Shown one piece after another: positions 35,569 to 45,552 of a stretch of 64,000 bases of DNA. The notes under the pieces were generated by a model. The model ran no database searches, was not told where the DNA came from, and saw nothing but the letters and a program-made list of their open reading frames with translations. How positions within the stretch are numbered: position 1 is the stretch's first letter; each line of letters opens with the position of its first letter. Both the position numbers and the translations under genes were made by a program. This DNA is from Methylophaga sp. 41_12_T18 (GTDB lineage Bacteria; Pseudomonadota; Gammaproteobacteria; Nitrosococcales; Methylophagaceae): the NCBI GenBank assembly GCA_002163115.1, contig MAAI01000005.1:35720-99719 (forward strand), read 5' to 3'.

Positions 35569-36318
35569 CTAACTATCACTCTCGACAAGATAGCCATGCT
35601 TTATAAGAATTGTGCTCGCTTGTGCTGATTGTAAGAAAGTTAAAAACTGTGCCGCAGCATCCGAAGCACCTTTTATTAACACCGCATGCTGCGGCAGATG
35701 AATATCCAATTTTATAAACCGACCACGTGCCTTTAATTTAGGCTGAATGACATGTGCATAGGGTACGAAACCAGCCGCTACTGAACTGGACATTGTAAAT
35801 TGCACCGCTTGCGAGGCACTTTCAGCAGTAAGTAAATGTGTCTGGATTGCCGGCCAAACTCCAGCTTGCTCTAATGCTAATTTAGCTGCTTGACCATAAG
35901 GTGCATGTTGAGGATTGGCTATCACAATCTTAGTTAAGTCCCCATTATCTAAGGCCACAGCTAATGAGTTTAGATTCATATCTAACTTTAACTTCGAGTG
36001 ATTAGCCGCATAAAGCGCAAGTTGACCTTGTGCATAAGCAACGCTGTCCTGCTCAGTTCTATCTGCTTTATTGAGTCGTTCAATATAGCTTGGGTTAGCT
36101 GATAGAAAAATCTCAAATGGGGCATCATGCAATATTTGGCTAGTCAGTGCTCCCGATGCAGCAAATGAAACAGCTAACTGATGACCCGTTTGATGCTTAT
36201 ACGCTTCTATTAACTCAGGTAATACGTAACGTAAGTTGGTTGCGGCAGCAACACGAACATCAGCAGCGTAACCCTGCAAGCAGAAAAAACTTAATAATAA
36301 AATGGCAACAAAACGCAT
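35569..36318 (-). CDS. modA: Periplasmic molybdate-binding protein
   Basis: Solute-binding protein of 249 residues with a signal peptide ending GYA. Oxyanion-binding motifs are VAAATNLRYVLPEL and FAASGALTSQI. FEIFLSANPSYIERL and IANPQHAPYGQAAKLALE are characteristic of ModA. It captures molybdate or tungstate for ModBC. The orf begins 50 bases after the pnp terminator hairpin. Confidence 0.92.
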   Translation of the reverse strand: MRFVAILLLSFFCLQGYAADVRVAAATNLRYVLPELIEAYKHQTGHQLAVSFAASGALTSQILHDAPFEIFLSANPSYIERLNKADRTEQDSVAYAQGQLALYAANHSKLKLDMNLNSLAVALDNGDLTKIVIANPQHAPYGQAAKLALEQAGVWPAIQTHLLTAESASQAVQFTMSSSVAAGFVPYAHVIQPKLKARGRFIKLDIHLPQHAVLIKGASDAAAQFLTFLQSAQASTILIKHGYLVESDS

Positions 36319-36367
36319 TCATCGACTCTAAAATAAAACAAATTATAACTATAAATAAAACATACAA

Positions 36368-36392
36368 AAAAGCCCCGATAAACGGGGCTTTT
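36368..36392. terminator. Intrinsic terminator downstream of pnp
   Basis: AAAAGCCCCG (36368-36377) pairs with CGGGGCTTTT (36383-36392) over 10 bp with an ATAAA loop. It lies 28 bases after the pnp stop and ends in T on either strand, insulating pnp from modABC. Confidence 0.85.
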
Positions 36393-36419
36393 AAGTGTAC
36401 TACAGATGAAGAAAGTTAA

Positions 36420-38513
36420 TTAGTCATTAGTTTCTTCGTTAACTGCTTTCATGCTTAGGCGAATACGGCCTTGGCGATCAACTTCAAGTACTTTAACTTG
36501 AATTGTGTCACCTTCAGTTAGTTTGTCACTCACATTCTCAACACGTTCGTCAGAGATTTGTGAAATATGAACTAAACCATCTTTACCAGGTAAGATAGTG
36601 ACAAATGCACCAAAGTCCATCAACTTAGCAACACGACCTTCGTAGATTTTACCTACTTCTACGTCAGCAGTGATATCTTCAATGCGGCGTTGTGCTTCTT
36701 GGCCGGCATTAAAGTCAGACGAGAAGATCATCACAGTACCATCGTCTTGGATATCGATAGTTGCACCCGTTTCTTCAGTCAAGGCACGGATAGTTGCACC
36801 ACCTTTACCAATCACGTCACGAATCTTGTCAGAATTTATCTTGATCGTAATAATACGAGGAGCAAATTCAGACATTTCTTGACGGTGTGATGCAAGGTTT
36901 GCATTCATTGTTTCAAGAATAGTTAAACGACCATCACGTGCTTGTGCTAATGCAGTACGCATGATTTCTTCGTTGATACCTTCAATCTTGATATCCATCT
37001 GTAAAGCTGTAATACCTTTGTCAGTACCCGCTACTTTAAAGTCCATATCACCAAGGTGATCTTCATCACCCAAGATATCAGTCAAGACAGCATAACCATT
37101 ATCTTCTTTGATCAAGCCCATCGCGATACCAGCAACAGGAGCTTTGATAGGCACACCCGCATCCATTAATGCCAAGCTAGTACCACAAACAGAAGCCATA
37201 GATGATGAACCGTTAGACTCAGTAATTTCTGAAACTACACGAACAACATATGGGAACTCTTCAGCTGAAGGCATGACCGCAGCAATACCACGTTTAGCCA
37301 ATTTACCGTGACCAATTTCACGACGCTTTGGAGAACCAACAAAACCAGTTTCACCAACACAGAATGGAGGGAAGTTGTAATGCAACATGAAACGATCACG
37401 GTATTCGCCTTCAACCGCATCAATTGTTTGTGCATCACGTTCAGCACCTAATGTTGCAACGACAATCGCTTGAGTTTCACCACGAGTAAATAATGCAGAA
37501 CCATGAACACGAGGTAGAACAGTAGTTTCAACAGTTACTTTACGAACGGTTGCTGTATCACGACCATCAATACGTGGCTCACCAGCAATGATACGGCCAC
37601 GTACTAATTCTTTTTCTAGTTTAGCAAATGCACCTTTAACATCATCAGCAGATAACTCTGCTTCTTCGCCTGCTAGCGCTTCAATAGCGGCAGTGCGAAC
37701 TTGACCGAGTTCATCTTGACGAACCATTTTGTCACTAACTAAGTATGCTTTTTCAATACCTGCATAAGCGTTTGCTTTAACAGCATCGTAGATAGCTGGA
37801 TCTTTTTCAGGAGCAGTCCAGTCCCAAGCTTCTTTACCCGCTTCTGCTTTTAATTCGTTAACTAATTTAATCGCAGTTTGTAACTGCTCATGACCAAACA
37901 TAACTGAACCAAGCATCACTTCTTCAGGTAACTCTGAAGCTTCAGACTCAACCATTAATACTGCACTGTCAGTACCCGCAACAACTAAGTCCAATTCACT
38001 TGTTTGTAATTGTTCTTTGCTTGGATTTAAGACGTAGTTACCTTCAATATAACCAACACGAGCGCCTGCGATAGGGCCGTTAAATGGAATACCTGAAATA
38101 GCTAAAGCAGCTGAAGCACCAATCATTGCAGGGATATCTGGGTCGATTGCAGGGTCTAAAGCAATAACCGTTGCAATTACTTGCACTTCATTCAAGAAGC
38201 CTTTTGGAAATAAAGGTCGTAATGGTCGATCGATTAAACGACATGTTAACGTTTCTTTTTCAGAAGGACGACCTTCACGTTTGAAGAAACCACCAGGAAT
38301 CTTACCGGCAGAATATGTACGTTCTTGGTAATTAACCGTTAAAGGAAAGAAGTCTTGGCCTGGTTGAACATTTTTCTTACCAACAACTGTCACCATGACT
38401 GACGTTTCGCCTAGGCTGGCAATCACTGCACCGCTTGCTTGACGTGCAACTTTTCCTGTTTCAAGACTTAGAATATGATCGCCATATTGAACTGTCTTTT
38501 TAATTGAATTCAC
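36420..38513 (-). CDS. pnp: Polynucleotide phosphorylase
   Basis: Phosphorolytic 3'-5' exoribonuclease and RNA-degradosome component, 697 residues. Two RNase PH domains come first (family landmarks [29 protein letters not shown] and [12 protein letters not shown]). A KH domain ([17 protein letters not shown]) and an S1 domain ([18 protein letters not shown]) end it. The GTG at 38513 is chosen: it is preceded by AAAGGAA at good spacing and gives the normal start [11 protein letters not shown]. The upstream ATGs add 12-16 unrelated residues. It follows rpsO across a long hairpin. Confidence 0.95.
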   Translation of the reverse strand: MNSIKKTVQYGDHILSLETGKVARQASGAVIASLGETSVMVTVVGKKNVQPGQDFFPLTVNYQERTYSAGKIPGGFFKREGRPSEKETLTCRLIDRPLRPLFPKGFLNEVQVIATVIALDPAIDPDIPAMIGASAALAISGIPFNGPIAGARVGYIEGNYVLNPSKEQLQTSELDLVVAGTDSAVLMVESEASELPEEVMLGSVMFGHEQLQTAIKLVNELKAEAGKEAWDWTAPEKDPAIYDAVKANAYAGIEKAYLVSDKMVRQDELGQVRTAAIEALAGEEAELSADDVKGAFAKLEKELVRGRIIAGEPRIDGRDTATVRKVTVETTVLPRVHGSALFTRGETQAIVVATLGAERDAQTIDAVEGEYRDRFMLHYNFPPFCVGETGFVGSPKRREIGHGKLAKRGIAAVMPSAEEFPYVVRVVSEITESNGSSSMASVCGTSLALMDAGVPIKAPVAGIAMGLIKEDNGYAVLTDILGDEDHLGDMDFKVAGTDKGITALQMDIKIEGINEEIMRTALAQARDGRLTILETMNANLASHRQEMSEFAPRIITIKINSDKIRDVIGKGGATIRALTEETGATIDIQDDGTVMIFSSDFNAGQEAQRRIEDITADVEVGKIYEGRVAKLMDFGAFVTILPGKDGLVHISQISDERVENVSDKLTEGDTIQVKVLEVDRQGRIRLSMKAVNEETND

Positions 38514-38584
38514 TAGTTCTGTTCCTTTCTCTGGACTGACATTTGCCATGAACATATTCACGGCTAAAAATTAAAATTTTAAAC

Positions 38585-38625
38585 AAATATGCCCCTGAAA
38601 CAATAGAAGTTTCAGGGGCATATTT
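38585..38625 (-). terminator. 17-bp hairpin in the rpsO-pnp gap
   Basis: AAATATGCCCCTGAAAC (38585-38601) is perfectly complementary to 38609-38625 with a 7-base loop. It is followed on the minus strand by T-rich sequence. It is the rpsO terminator, and its long stem would also suit RNase III cleavage in the pnp leader, as known in E. coli. Confidence 0.8.
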
Positions 38626-38693
38626 CAACTACATTTCAATAACAATGCCTTTCAGCATCATTGATTGAAAAAAGTGTTTAGTCGACAACAATG

Positions 38694-38963
38694 TTAGCGA
38701 CGTAAACCTAATTCAGTGATTAAAGCACGGTAACGAGTAACATCTGATTTTTTTAAGTAATCAAGCATTTTACGACGACCACTTACCATTTTTAACAAAC
38801 CTTGACGTGAGTGATGGTCATGAATGTTTGTCTTGAAGTGACCAGACAGGTTAGTAATACGTGCTGTTAACAATGCAATTTGTACTTCTGCAGAACCTGT
38901 ATCGCCTTCAGTGCGACCGTGTTTAGTAATTATTTCTTGCTTTTGTTCTAGTGTAATAGACAT
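38694..38963 (-). CDS. rpsO: 30S ribosomal protein S15
   Basis: Primary 16S rRNA-binding protein of 89 residues, the usual length. The sequence contains the signature [36 protein letters not shown] and [12 protein letters not shown]. It has its own sigma-70 promoter 110 bases upstream and a leader of about 100 bases with a hairpin, and precedes pnp as in other Gammaproteobacteria. Confidence 0.98.
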   Translation of the reverse strand: MSITLEQKQEIITKHGRTEGDTGSAEVQIALLTARITNLSGHFKTNIHDHHSRQGLLKMVSGRRKMLDYLKKSDVTRYRALITELGLRR

Positions 38964-39020
38964 TTAAAACTCCAACTTTTTGCGTAGCTATCTTATATAT
39001 TAAGCTACTAGTTAAATTCT

Positions 39021-39051
39021 GGGTTATTTTCGCCAAATGACCAAAATACCC
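39021..39051 (-). promoter_or_regulatory. Hairpin in the rpsO leader
   Basis: On the minus strand GGGTATTTT (39043-39051) pairs with AAAATAACCC (39021-39030) with one bulged base and a 12-base loop. It forms shortly after the predicted start of the rpsO transcript. S15 represses its own mRNA in several bacteria through leader structures; a role here is only a suggestion. Confidence 0.4.
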
Positions 39052-39070
39052 AACCCTTCAAAGATGCGGC

Positions 39071-39099
39071 ATTTTACGCAAATTTTCTTATATAAACAA
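39071..39099 (-). promoter_or_regulatory. Sigma-70 promoter of rpsO
   Basis: On the minus strand TTGTTT (39094-39099), 17-base spacer, TAAAAT (39071-39076). It lies about 110 bases upstream of rpsO, between truB and rpsO. Confidence 0.7.
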
Positions 39100-39104
39100 G
39101 CGCT

Positions 39105-40034
39105 TTACTGCTCTTCTGCTAAAACAAATACTCGTTTGGGCGCTACAGTGCCAGTTTCTGACATTTCCCCCAATCCTAAGAACTGTTTATCTAGATCAAA
39201 CAAACGTACATTTGCGCTTTCAAACTTATCGTCAACTTGTACAGCTTGGCCAAATCGTAATGCATTGACCATCTCAGTAGTCAAATCAATAGCAGGCCAT
39301 TCAGGCAAAGCATCTTCAGTTGGTAGTAAACAGTTATCTAGCCCCATTAAACCATCTTGTTCAACGATAGACTCTAATTGCTCAATAGAGACCGATTGCG
39401 ATTGCTGATAACCAGCAACTTCGACTCGTCTGAGCATAGTGACATGACCACCACAGCCTAAGGCGTGGCTAATGTCTTCAACTAGAGTTCGAATATAAGT
39501 ACCTTTACTACATCTTACATCTAAGGTGAATGTATCAACTGTCGTGGCTAAAACATTGATTTCATATAGGGTTATTTTACGAGATTTCCGTTCAACTTCA
39601 ATGCCTTGACGTGCTAATTTATACAATGGTTGGCCATTATACTTTAGCGCTGAATACATCGGCGGCACTTGCTGCTGCTCACCGATAAAATTGGCAACTA
39701 AGGCCACTAATTGCTGTTCAGTAAACTCAGGAACAGGGGTGGTTTCAATGATTTCCCCATCAGAATCGCCGCTATCGGTGAGTACACCTAATTGACAGGT
39801 AACATGATAACGTTTATCTGCATCTAATAAATAAGATGAGACTTTGGTTGCTTCGCCTAGACAGATAGGTAATAGACCTGTTGCAAGTGGGTCTAAACTG
39901 CCGGTATGGCCTGCTTTTTTTGCATCAAACATGCGTTTAACTTGTTGCAATACATGGTTTGAACTTCTGCCAGTAGGTTTATCTACAACGATAATGCCGG
40001 TAATGCTCCGGCCTTTTTTATTTCGACGGCCCAT
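39105..40034 (-). CDS. truB: tRNA pseudouridine(55) synthase
   Basis: Pseudouridine synthase of 309 residues that modifies U55 in the T-loop of tRNA. IIVVDKPTGRSSNHVLQQVK and the catalytic-Asp motif HTGSLDPLATGLLP are present, then YSALKYNGQPLYKLAR and CSKGTYIRTLVEDI. The C-terminal PUA-like part is shortened but intact (RLFDLDKQFLGLGEM). Nine bases after rbfA; part of the rimP-to-pnp transcription unit. Confidence 0.97.
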   Translation of the reverse strand: MGRRNKKGRSITGIIVVDKPTGRSSNHVLQQVKRMFDAKKAGHTGSLDPLATGLLPICLGEATKVSSYLLDADKRYHVTCQLGVLTDSGDSDGEIIETTPVPEFTEQQLVALVANFIGEQQQVPPMYSALKYNGQPLYKLARQGIEVERKSRKITLYEINVLATTVDTFTLDVRCSKGTYIRTLVEDISHALGCGGHVTMLRRVEVAGYQQSQSVSIEQLESIVEQDGLMGLDNCLLPTEDALPEWPAIDLTTEMVNALRFGQAVQVDDKFESANVRLFDLDKQFLGLGEMSETGTVAPKRVFVLAEEQ

Positions 40035-40042
40035 CTAACAGA

Positions 40043-40414
40043 TTAGTCGTCGGAGTGGCTGGAATTTGCCTTCGCAATTAAGTCATCCATATGAAATCCA
40101 TGTTCTAGAGATTTATCATATAAAAAACGTAATTCAGGTATAGCACGTAATTCAACTCGCTTAGCTAGACCGCGACGTAAGAAACCTGCTGCATGGCTTA
40201 GCGCTTGTAGGCACTCTTTAATATCTTGATCTGACTCAAAACCGTTTAACCGAGTGATATACACTTTGGCATATTTAAGATCAGACGTTACATCAACACT
40301 CGATACCGTCACCATGCCTACGCGTGGATCAGATATCTCATGTTGAATCATCTGCGCTAATTCACGCATAACGACTTCACTGATTCTATTTATACGACTA
40401 AATTCTCTGGCCAT
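40043..40414 (-). CDS. rbfA: 30S ribosome-binding factor A
   Basis: KH-like 16S-maturation factor of 123 residues, needed for 30S assembly and cold growth. It contains REFSRINRISEVVMRELAQ, ISDPRVGMVTVSSVDVTSD and RAIPELRFLYDKSLEHG. It lies four bases after infB and nine before truB. Confidence 0.97.
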   Translation of the reverse strand: MAREFSRINRISEVVMRELAQMIQHEISDPRVGMVTVSSVDVTSDLKYAKVYITRLNGFESDQDIKECLQALSHAAGFLRRGLAKRVELRAIPELRFLYDKSLEHGFHMDDLIAKANSSHSDD

Positions 40415-40418
40415 TTTA

Positions 40419-43286
40419 TTACAACGCTGGTTTCATTAATACACGCTCATAAACTTCAATTTGGTCACCTGCTTGTACATCAGTGTAATCTTTAACACCG
40501 ATACCACACTCAACACCAGATTGAACTTCATTAACATCATCTTTAAAGCGGCGTAACGATTCTAGCTCACCTTCATATATAACAATGTTATCACGTAGGA
40601 CACGAATTGGATTACTACGTTTAATCGTACCTTCAGTAACCAAACAACCTGCAATAGCACCAAATTTAGGTGAACGGAACACGTCATCAACACGAGCTAG
40701 ACCGATAATTTCATCTTTATATACAGGCTCAAGCATGCCAGTCATTGCGCTGGTAACGACATCTAATAAATCATAAATAATGCTGAAGTATTGAACATCT
40801 AAGCCTTTTTCAGCAATAACCTTACGAGCAGCATTATCTGCACGTACGTTAAACCCGATCATAATAGCATTTGATGCCGCTGCAAGTTGGGCATCAGTTT
40901 CGTTAATACCACCTACACCTGAAGAGACAACTCTTACTTTCACTAAGTCAGTAGAAAGTTTTACTAAACCTTGGCTAACAGCTTCAGATGAACCATGTAC
41001 ATCGGCTTTAACAATAACGTTAAGCGTTTTAACATCGCCACTTTCCATCTTGCTAAACATTTCATCTAGTTTGGCTGCTTGTTGTTTAGCCATGACTAAT
41101 TCACGTGCTTTTGTTTTTCTTAAGTTAGCAACTTCACGAGCCTTACGTTCATCTGGTGCGACTTGTAACTCATCACCTGATGCTGGTGTGCCTGACAATC
41201 CTAACAATTCAACTGGTGTAGAAGGTCCGGCACTCGTTAATGACTCAGATTGTTCATTAAATAAGGCACGAACACGACCATATTCTTGGCCTACTACAAC
41301 AATGTCACCTTTATTCAAAGTACCACTTTGCACAAGTATCGTAACGATCGTACCGCGACCTTTATCTAGACGCGCTTCAATTACAGTACCTTTTGCTGTG
41401 CCTGTTGTCGAAGCTTTTAACTCTAACATTTCAGCTTGTAATGAAATAGTCTCTAATAAATCATCAATACCTTTACCGGTTAAAGCTGAAACAGGAATAA
41501 ATGGTACATCGCCCCCCCAATCCTCAGGAATAACATCATGATTACCCAACTCTGTTTTCACTCGGTCTGGGTTAGCTTCTTCTTTATCCATTTTATTGAC
41601 AGCAATAATTAATAAAGAACCCGCTTCTTTTGCGTGCTTAACAGCTTCAATCGTTTGTGGCATCACACCATCATCGGCTGCGACCACTAATACAACAATA
41701 TCAGTGACCTTAGCACCACGTTGACGCATTTCAGTAAAGGCAGCATGTCCCGGTGTATCTAAGAAAGTTATTTCACCACGGTTTGTTGTTACTTTATAAG
41801 CACCAATATGTTGGGTAATACCACCGGCTTCACCTGACGTTACTTTAGTATCACGAATGTAATCAAGTAATGATGTTTTACCGTGATCGACATGGCCCAT
41901 TACGGTTACAACAGGTGCGCGAGTTTCTAATTCACCTTCCTCTGTTTCAACTGAGGTAAGCAATATTTCAAGTTCATTATCCTGCACAGGCTGAGCAACA
42001 TGGCCCATTTCTTCAACTAAAATAGTAGCCGTATCTTGGTCAAGTACCTGGTTAATTGTCGCCATAGTACCTAAGCCCATTAAGGCCTTAATGACTTCTG
42101 CCGCTTTAACAGACATACGTAACGCTAAATCAGCAACACTAATAGTCTCAGGTATTTCAACAGTATGAATTACTGGAGCTGTCGGTAATGTAAAGCCATG
42201 TTCTGTTGAAGTTTCAATTTGTGGTGCACGTCTAGCTCCGCCGCCTTTTTTCTTCTTCCGACGCCCTGACTTACCTTCCGATACATGAAGTTCTCTACGC
42301 GGAGATTTATCATCACGGCGACCACCACCACGACGTGCTGGTTTATCAGTTGATGCTGGTGTGGCTGGTGTCGCAGTCTTAGTCTTAGCTTCTGTTTCTG
42401 CGTCTTTAGCTTTTTTTGCAGCTTTCTTTTGTTTGGCTAGCTCGTCAGCTTCCGCTTTCACTTTTGCACGTTCTTTTTCAAGAATAGCTTCTTCAGCACG
42501 GGCTTTTTTACGTTCTTTTAAAGCACGCTCAGCTTCGACTCGAGCAAGGTTGGCTGCTCGTCGTCTAGCATCAGCCTCTTCTAATTTTTTATGTGCAATT
42601 TGTGAAGCAGTTAACGTTGGTACAACAACTTTTGCTGCTTGCTTCGTAGATGCTTGTTTCTCACCAGCTGGTTCATTTTGTTTAGCTTGTTCTTTTTGCT
42701 TAGCTTCTTCAATCAAGGCTTTTTGCTCTTCTTCTGCAGCTAGTCGAGCTTCTTCAGCAGCTTGTTGTTCAGCTTCGAGGGCAGTAGCAACAGCAGCAGC
42801 TTCACGCTTAGCTTCTTCTGCCTCATTCTGTTTGCGTTGCTCTTCTTGCTGTTTACGTTCAGCTTCTTCTTTTATTATTTGCTCTTGCTCTAACAGCTCA
42901 ACCGCAGCATTTTTTGCTAATTCTTCTTGCTGCTTGGCTTGTTCAGCAGCATCAGCGGTTTCATCTGTCGCATCGGGTTTGACATAAGTTCGCTTCTTGC
43001 GTACTTCAACACTGACACTTTTACCGCCACGTCGAGCACTACCAGATAACTGTATCTCACTAACCGATTTACGCTTTAAGGTTATTTTCTTAGGTGCCGC
43101 TATTGTGCTGTCAGTGGACTTCCCATGACGTTCCTGTAAATAGCTAAGCAAGGTTTGCTTTTGCTCTTCAGTAATTTTATCTTCTGACTTAGCGACTTTA
43201 ATACCCGCTTCATTTAACTGTTCTACTAACCGATCGGCAGTAATGCCTACTGTTTCGGCCAATTCTTTAACCATAATTTCGCTCAT
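40419..43286 (-). CDS. infB: Translation initiation factor IF-2
   Basis: GTPase of 955 residues that delivers initiator tRNA to the 30S subunit. An IF2-N domain ([16 protein letters not shown]) is followed by a region of about 250 residues rich in Lys/Glu/Ala that is probably a charged helix. The G domain has [22 protein letters not shown] and [10 protein letters not shown]. The two C-terminal beta-barrel domains complete it. GGGAG precedes the ATG by nine bases. It lies six bases downstream of nusA. Confidence 0.98.
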   Translation of the reverse strand: MSEIMVKELAETVGITADRLVEQLNEAGIKVAKSEDKITEEQKQTLLSYLQERHGKSTDSTIAAPKKITLKRKSVSEIQLSGSARRGGKSVSVEVRKKRTYVKPDATDETADAAEQAKQQEELAKNAAVELLEQEQIIKEEAERKQQEEQRKQNEAEEAKREAAAVATALEAEQQAAEEARLAAEEEQKALIEEAKQKEQAKQNEPAGEKQASTKQAAKVVVPTLTASQIAHKKLEEADARRRAANLARVEAERALKERKKARAEEAILEKERAKVKAEADELAKQKKAAKKAKDAETEAKTKTATPATPASTDKPARRGGGRRDDKSPRRELHVSEGKSGRRKKKKGGGARRAPQIETSTEHGFTLPTAPVIHTVEIPETISVADLALRMSVKAAEVIKALMGLGTMATINQVLDQDTATILVEEMGHVAQPVQDNELEILLTSVETEEGELETRAPVVTVMGHVDHGKTSLLDYIRDTKVTSGEAGGITQHIGAYKVTTNRGEITFLDTPGHAAFTEMRQRGAKVTDIVVLVVAADDGVMPQTIEAVKHAKEAGSLLIIAVNKMDKEEANPDRVKTELGNHDVIPEDWGGDVPFIPVSALTGKGIDDLLETISLQAEMLELKASTTGTAKGTVIEARLDKGRGTIVTILVQSGTLNKGDIVVVGQEYGRVRALFNEQSESLTSAGPSTPVELLGLSGTPASGDELQVAPDERKAREVANLRKTKARELVMAKQQAAKLDEMFSKMESGDVKTLNVIVKADVHGSSEAVSQGLVKLSTDLVKVRVVSSGVGGINETDAQLAAASNAIMIGFNVRADNAARKVIAEKGLDVQYFSIIYDLLDVVTSAMTGMLEPVYKDEIIGLARVDDVFRSPKFGAIAGCLVTEGTIKRSNPIRVLRDNIVIYEGELESLRRFKDDVNEVQSGVECGIGVKDYTDVQAGDQIEVYERVLMKPAL

Positions 43287-43292
43287 TGGCTA

Positions 43293-44807
43293 TTACTCCC
43301 CCGCACCTGTTTCATCATCTGCAAACCATGACTCTCTTGCCTTCATGATCAAAGCAGCAGCTTGCTGTTCATCAATGCTCTCAATTTCAATAAGTTCATC
43401 AACAGCTTGTTCAGCTAAGTCATCTAAAGTTGTAATGCCTTTACTCGCTAAAGTTAACGCTAACTCTTTACTCATACCTTCCATATCTAGAAGATCTTGA
43501 GCTGGTTCAGCTGACTCTAATTGTTCCTCACTAGCAATGGCGCGTGTTAACAATACATCGCGAGAGCGAGAACGTAATTCAGTTACAATATCAGCATCAA
43601 ACTCTTCTATCGCCAGCATTTCCTGCTCTGGCACATATGCTATTTCTTCAAGGCTAGAAAAGCCTTCCTGAGCAAGAATCAACGCGACATCTTCATCAAC
43701 ACCTAAATCGTCCTTAAAGACTTTAATCAGGTTGCCCATTTCTGACTCAGCTTTCTTTTCAGCATCAGCAGACGACATTACATTTAATTCCCAACCAGTT
43801 AATTGGCTGGCTAGTCGTACATTTTGCCCGCCACGACCAATCGCTTGAGATAGCTGCTCATCATCGACAGCAATATCCATACTGTGTGTGTCTTCATCTA
43901 CTACTATAGATAGTACTTCTGCTGGAGCCATGGCATTGATTGCAAATCGTGCAGGTTCTTCATCCCACAAGATAATATCAACCCGTTCACCACCTAATTC
44001 ATTGGTAACGGCTTGCACACGAGAACCGCGCATACCGACACAGGCACCGACAGGATCAATACGAGACTCGGTTGCTACTACAGCAATTTTTGCTCGTAAA
44101 CCTGGATCACGCGCAGCACCTTTAATTTCGATCAAGTCATCATTTATTTCAGGAACTTCAAGGCGGAATAACTCAATAAGTAGCTCTGGTGCAACTCGGC
44201 TAACCACCAACTGTGGACCACGCCCTTCGGTACGAATTTCTTTCAGGTAACCACGAACACGGTCACCAGTACGGAAACTTTCACGGGCTATCATATCTTC
44301 TCGAGCAATCAATGCTTCAGCATTACCGCCAAGGTCAAGTAAGACATTGCCTCGCTCTAGACGTTTCACCGTACCGTATATCATCTGGCCTAACTTTTCT
44401 TGGTATTGCTCAACAACCTGTGCACGTTCAGCTTCACGTACTTTTTGAACAATAACTTGTTTTGCAGTTTGTGCAGCAATTCGACCAAAAGCGACTGATT
44501 CCATCGGCTCACGTATATAAGCAGCTACTTCAGCATCACTTTGTTTTGTTAATGCATCAGCCAATCTTATTTGCGTTTCTTCTGACTCAAATTCTTCGGC
44601 AGCATCATCAACAATTAACCACTGACGAAATGTCTCGTACTCACCAGTTTCACGGTCAATGACAATCTGAGCATCAATTTCCATTTCATAGCGTTTGCGC
44701 GTCGCCATTTCAAGTGCAGCTTCTATCGCTTGGAAAATGACTTCTTTAGCCACCCCTTTTTCATTGGAGACTGCATCTACAACTAGTAAAATTTCTTTAT
44801 TGTTCAT
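43293..44807 (-). CDS. nusA: Transcription termination/antitermination protein NusA
   Basis: RNA-polymerase-associated factor of 504 residues. The N-terminal domain begins MNNKEILLVVDAVSNEKGV. An S1 domain (GTVKRLERGNVLLDLGG), two KH domains (IDPVGACVGMRGSRVQAV, LSQAIGRGGQNVRLASQL) and two C-terminal acidic repeats (DEDVALILAQEGFSSLEEIA and SKELALTLASKGITTLDDLA) follow. There are two adjacent ATGs, and the second is better spaced from GAGGG. NusA may feed back on the terminators ahead of rimP. Confidence 0.97.
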   Translation of the reverse strand: MNNKEILLVVDAVSNEKGVAKEVIFQAIEAALEMATRKRYEMEIDAQIVIDRETGEYETFRQWLIVDDAAEEFESEETQIRLADALTKQSDAEVAAYIREPMESVAFGRIAAQTAKQVIVQKVREAERAQVVEQYQEKLGQMIYGTVKRLERGNVLLDLGGNAEALIAREDMIARESFRTGDRVRGYLKEIRTEGRGPQLVVSRVAPELLIELFRLEVPEINDDLIEIKGAARDPGLRAKIAVVATESRIDPVGACVGMRGSRVQAVTNELGGERVDIILWDEEPARFAINAMAPAEVLSIVVDEDTHSMDIAVDDEQLSQAIGRGGQNVRLASQLTGWELNVMSSADAEKKAESEMGNLIKVFKDDLGVDEDVALILAQEGFSSLEEIAYVPEQEMLAIEEFDADIVTELRSRSRDVLLTRAIASEEQLESAEPAQDLLDMEGMSKELALTLASKGITTLDDLAEQAVDELIEIESIDEQQAAALIMKARESWFADDETGAGE

Positions 44808-44885
44808 CATGCCCTCAATAGATCTTCAATCAATTAGATCGAACCGATCCAAATCATTACACAGTAACCGTTAATAATACGCTAT

Positions 44886-45332
44886 TTAGGCGATAAGTCT
44901 TGCCTTCGCTAACTTTGAAATAGGTAAAGCATAGACTTCGCCATCTACTTCAATTAATACTTCACCGTCATCACAGCCTTGTAAAACACCGGTAAAATTA
45001 CGACGTCCATCAATAGGTAACTTCATTGAAATTTTGGCTTTACTTCCAGAAAATCGTTTAAAGTCTCTTTCCTTAAACAATGGTCGATCAAAGCCCGGCG
45101 AAGATACTTCTAATGAATAAGCCGCAGTGATCGGCTCTTCCACATCTAAAATACCACTCACTTGGTGACTAACACGTTCACAGTCTTCTATGGAGATACC
45201 TTGGTCACTATCTATATAGATACGTAGAATTGTGTCTTGACCATTTTTATTATAATCAACGCCCACAAGTTCATAGCCTAATGATTCAATAGGTGCTTCA
45301 ATGAGCAGTTCAATTTGATCGGATACAGCCAT
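44886..45332 (-). CDS. rimP: Ribosome maturation factor RimP
   Basis: Late 30S-assembly factor of 148 residues. It contains LGYELVGVDYNKNGQDTILRIYID, ISIEDCERVSHQVSGILD and AYSLEVSSPGFDRPLF, which are diagnostic. No Shine-Dalgarno sequence is visible: the ATG comes eight bases after a run of nine T that ends a terminator hairpin. It is the first protein gene after metY and leads into nusA-infB. Confidence 0.96.
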   Translation of the reverse strand: MAVSDQIELLIEAPIESLGYELVGVDYNKNGQDTILRIYIDSDQGISIEDCERVSHQVSGILDVEEPITAAYSLEVSSPGFDRPLFKERDFKRFSGSKAKISMKLPIDGRRNFTGVLQGCDDGEVLIEVDGEVYALPISKLAKARLIA

Positions 45333-45340
45333 AATTAAAT

Positions 45341-45363
45341 AAAAAAAAAGGGCCTACGGGCCC
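45341..45363 (-). terminator. Intrinsic terminator immediately ahead of rimP
   Basis: On the minus strand GGGCC...GGCCC with a CGTA loop (45350-45363) is followed by nine T (45341-45349). It is the second of two terminators between the initiator tRNA and rimP. Confidence 0.8.
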
Positions 45364-45384
45364 AGTTTTCAATCTCCAGATAAA

Positions 45385-45406
45385 CAAAAACCCCATAGTT
45401 GGGGTT
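45385..45406 (-). terminator. Intrinsic terminator after the initiator tRNA
   Basis: On the minus strand AACCCC (45401-45406) pairs with GGGGTT (45389-45394) and is followed by TTTTTGTTT. It ends 15 bases downstream of the tRNA 3' end. Confidence 0.75.
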
Positions 45407-45420
45407 CTGCATTTTAACTT

Positions 45421-45497
<77 letters not shown>

Positions 45498-45511
45498 CCA
45501 GAAAAATAAGA

Positions 45512-45540
45512 ATTATACATACACATTATGTAGTCTGCAA
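45512..45540 (-). promoter_or_regulatory. Sigma-70 promoter of metY-rimP-nusA-infB
   Basis: On the minus strand TTGCAG (45535-45540), 17-base spacer, TATAAT (45512-45517). The tRNA begins 15 bases downstream of the -10 element. Confidence 0.85.
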
Positions 45541-45552
45541 GCCCAATTTCAA

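Noticed and set aside
38514-38561. ATG-started N-terminal extension of pnp
   Set aside because: Residues do not resemble PNPase and the GTG further in has the better ribosome site.
41050-41541. 163-codon plus-strand frame inside infB
   Set aside because: Antisense shadow of conserved IF2 domains.
42361-42987. 208-codon plus-strand frame opposite infB
   Set aside because: It is a mirror of the Lys/Glu/Ala-rich IF2 linker; its Ser/Ala/Cys-rich translation has no domain and no ribosome site.
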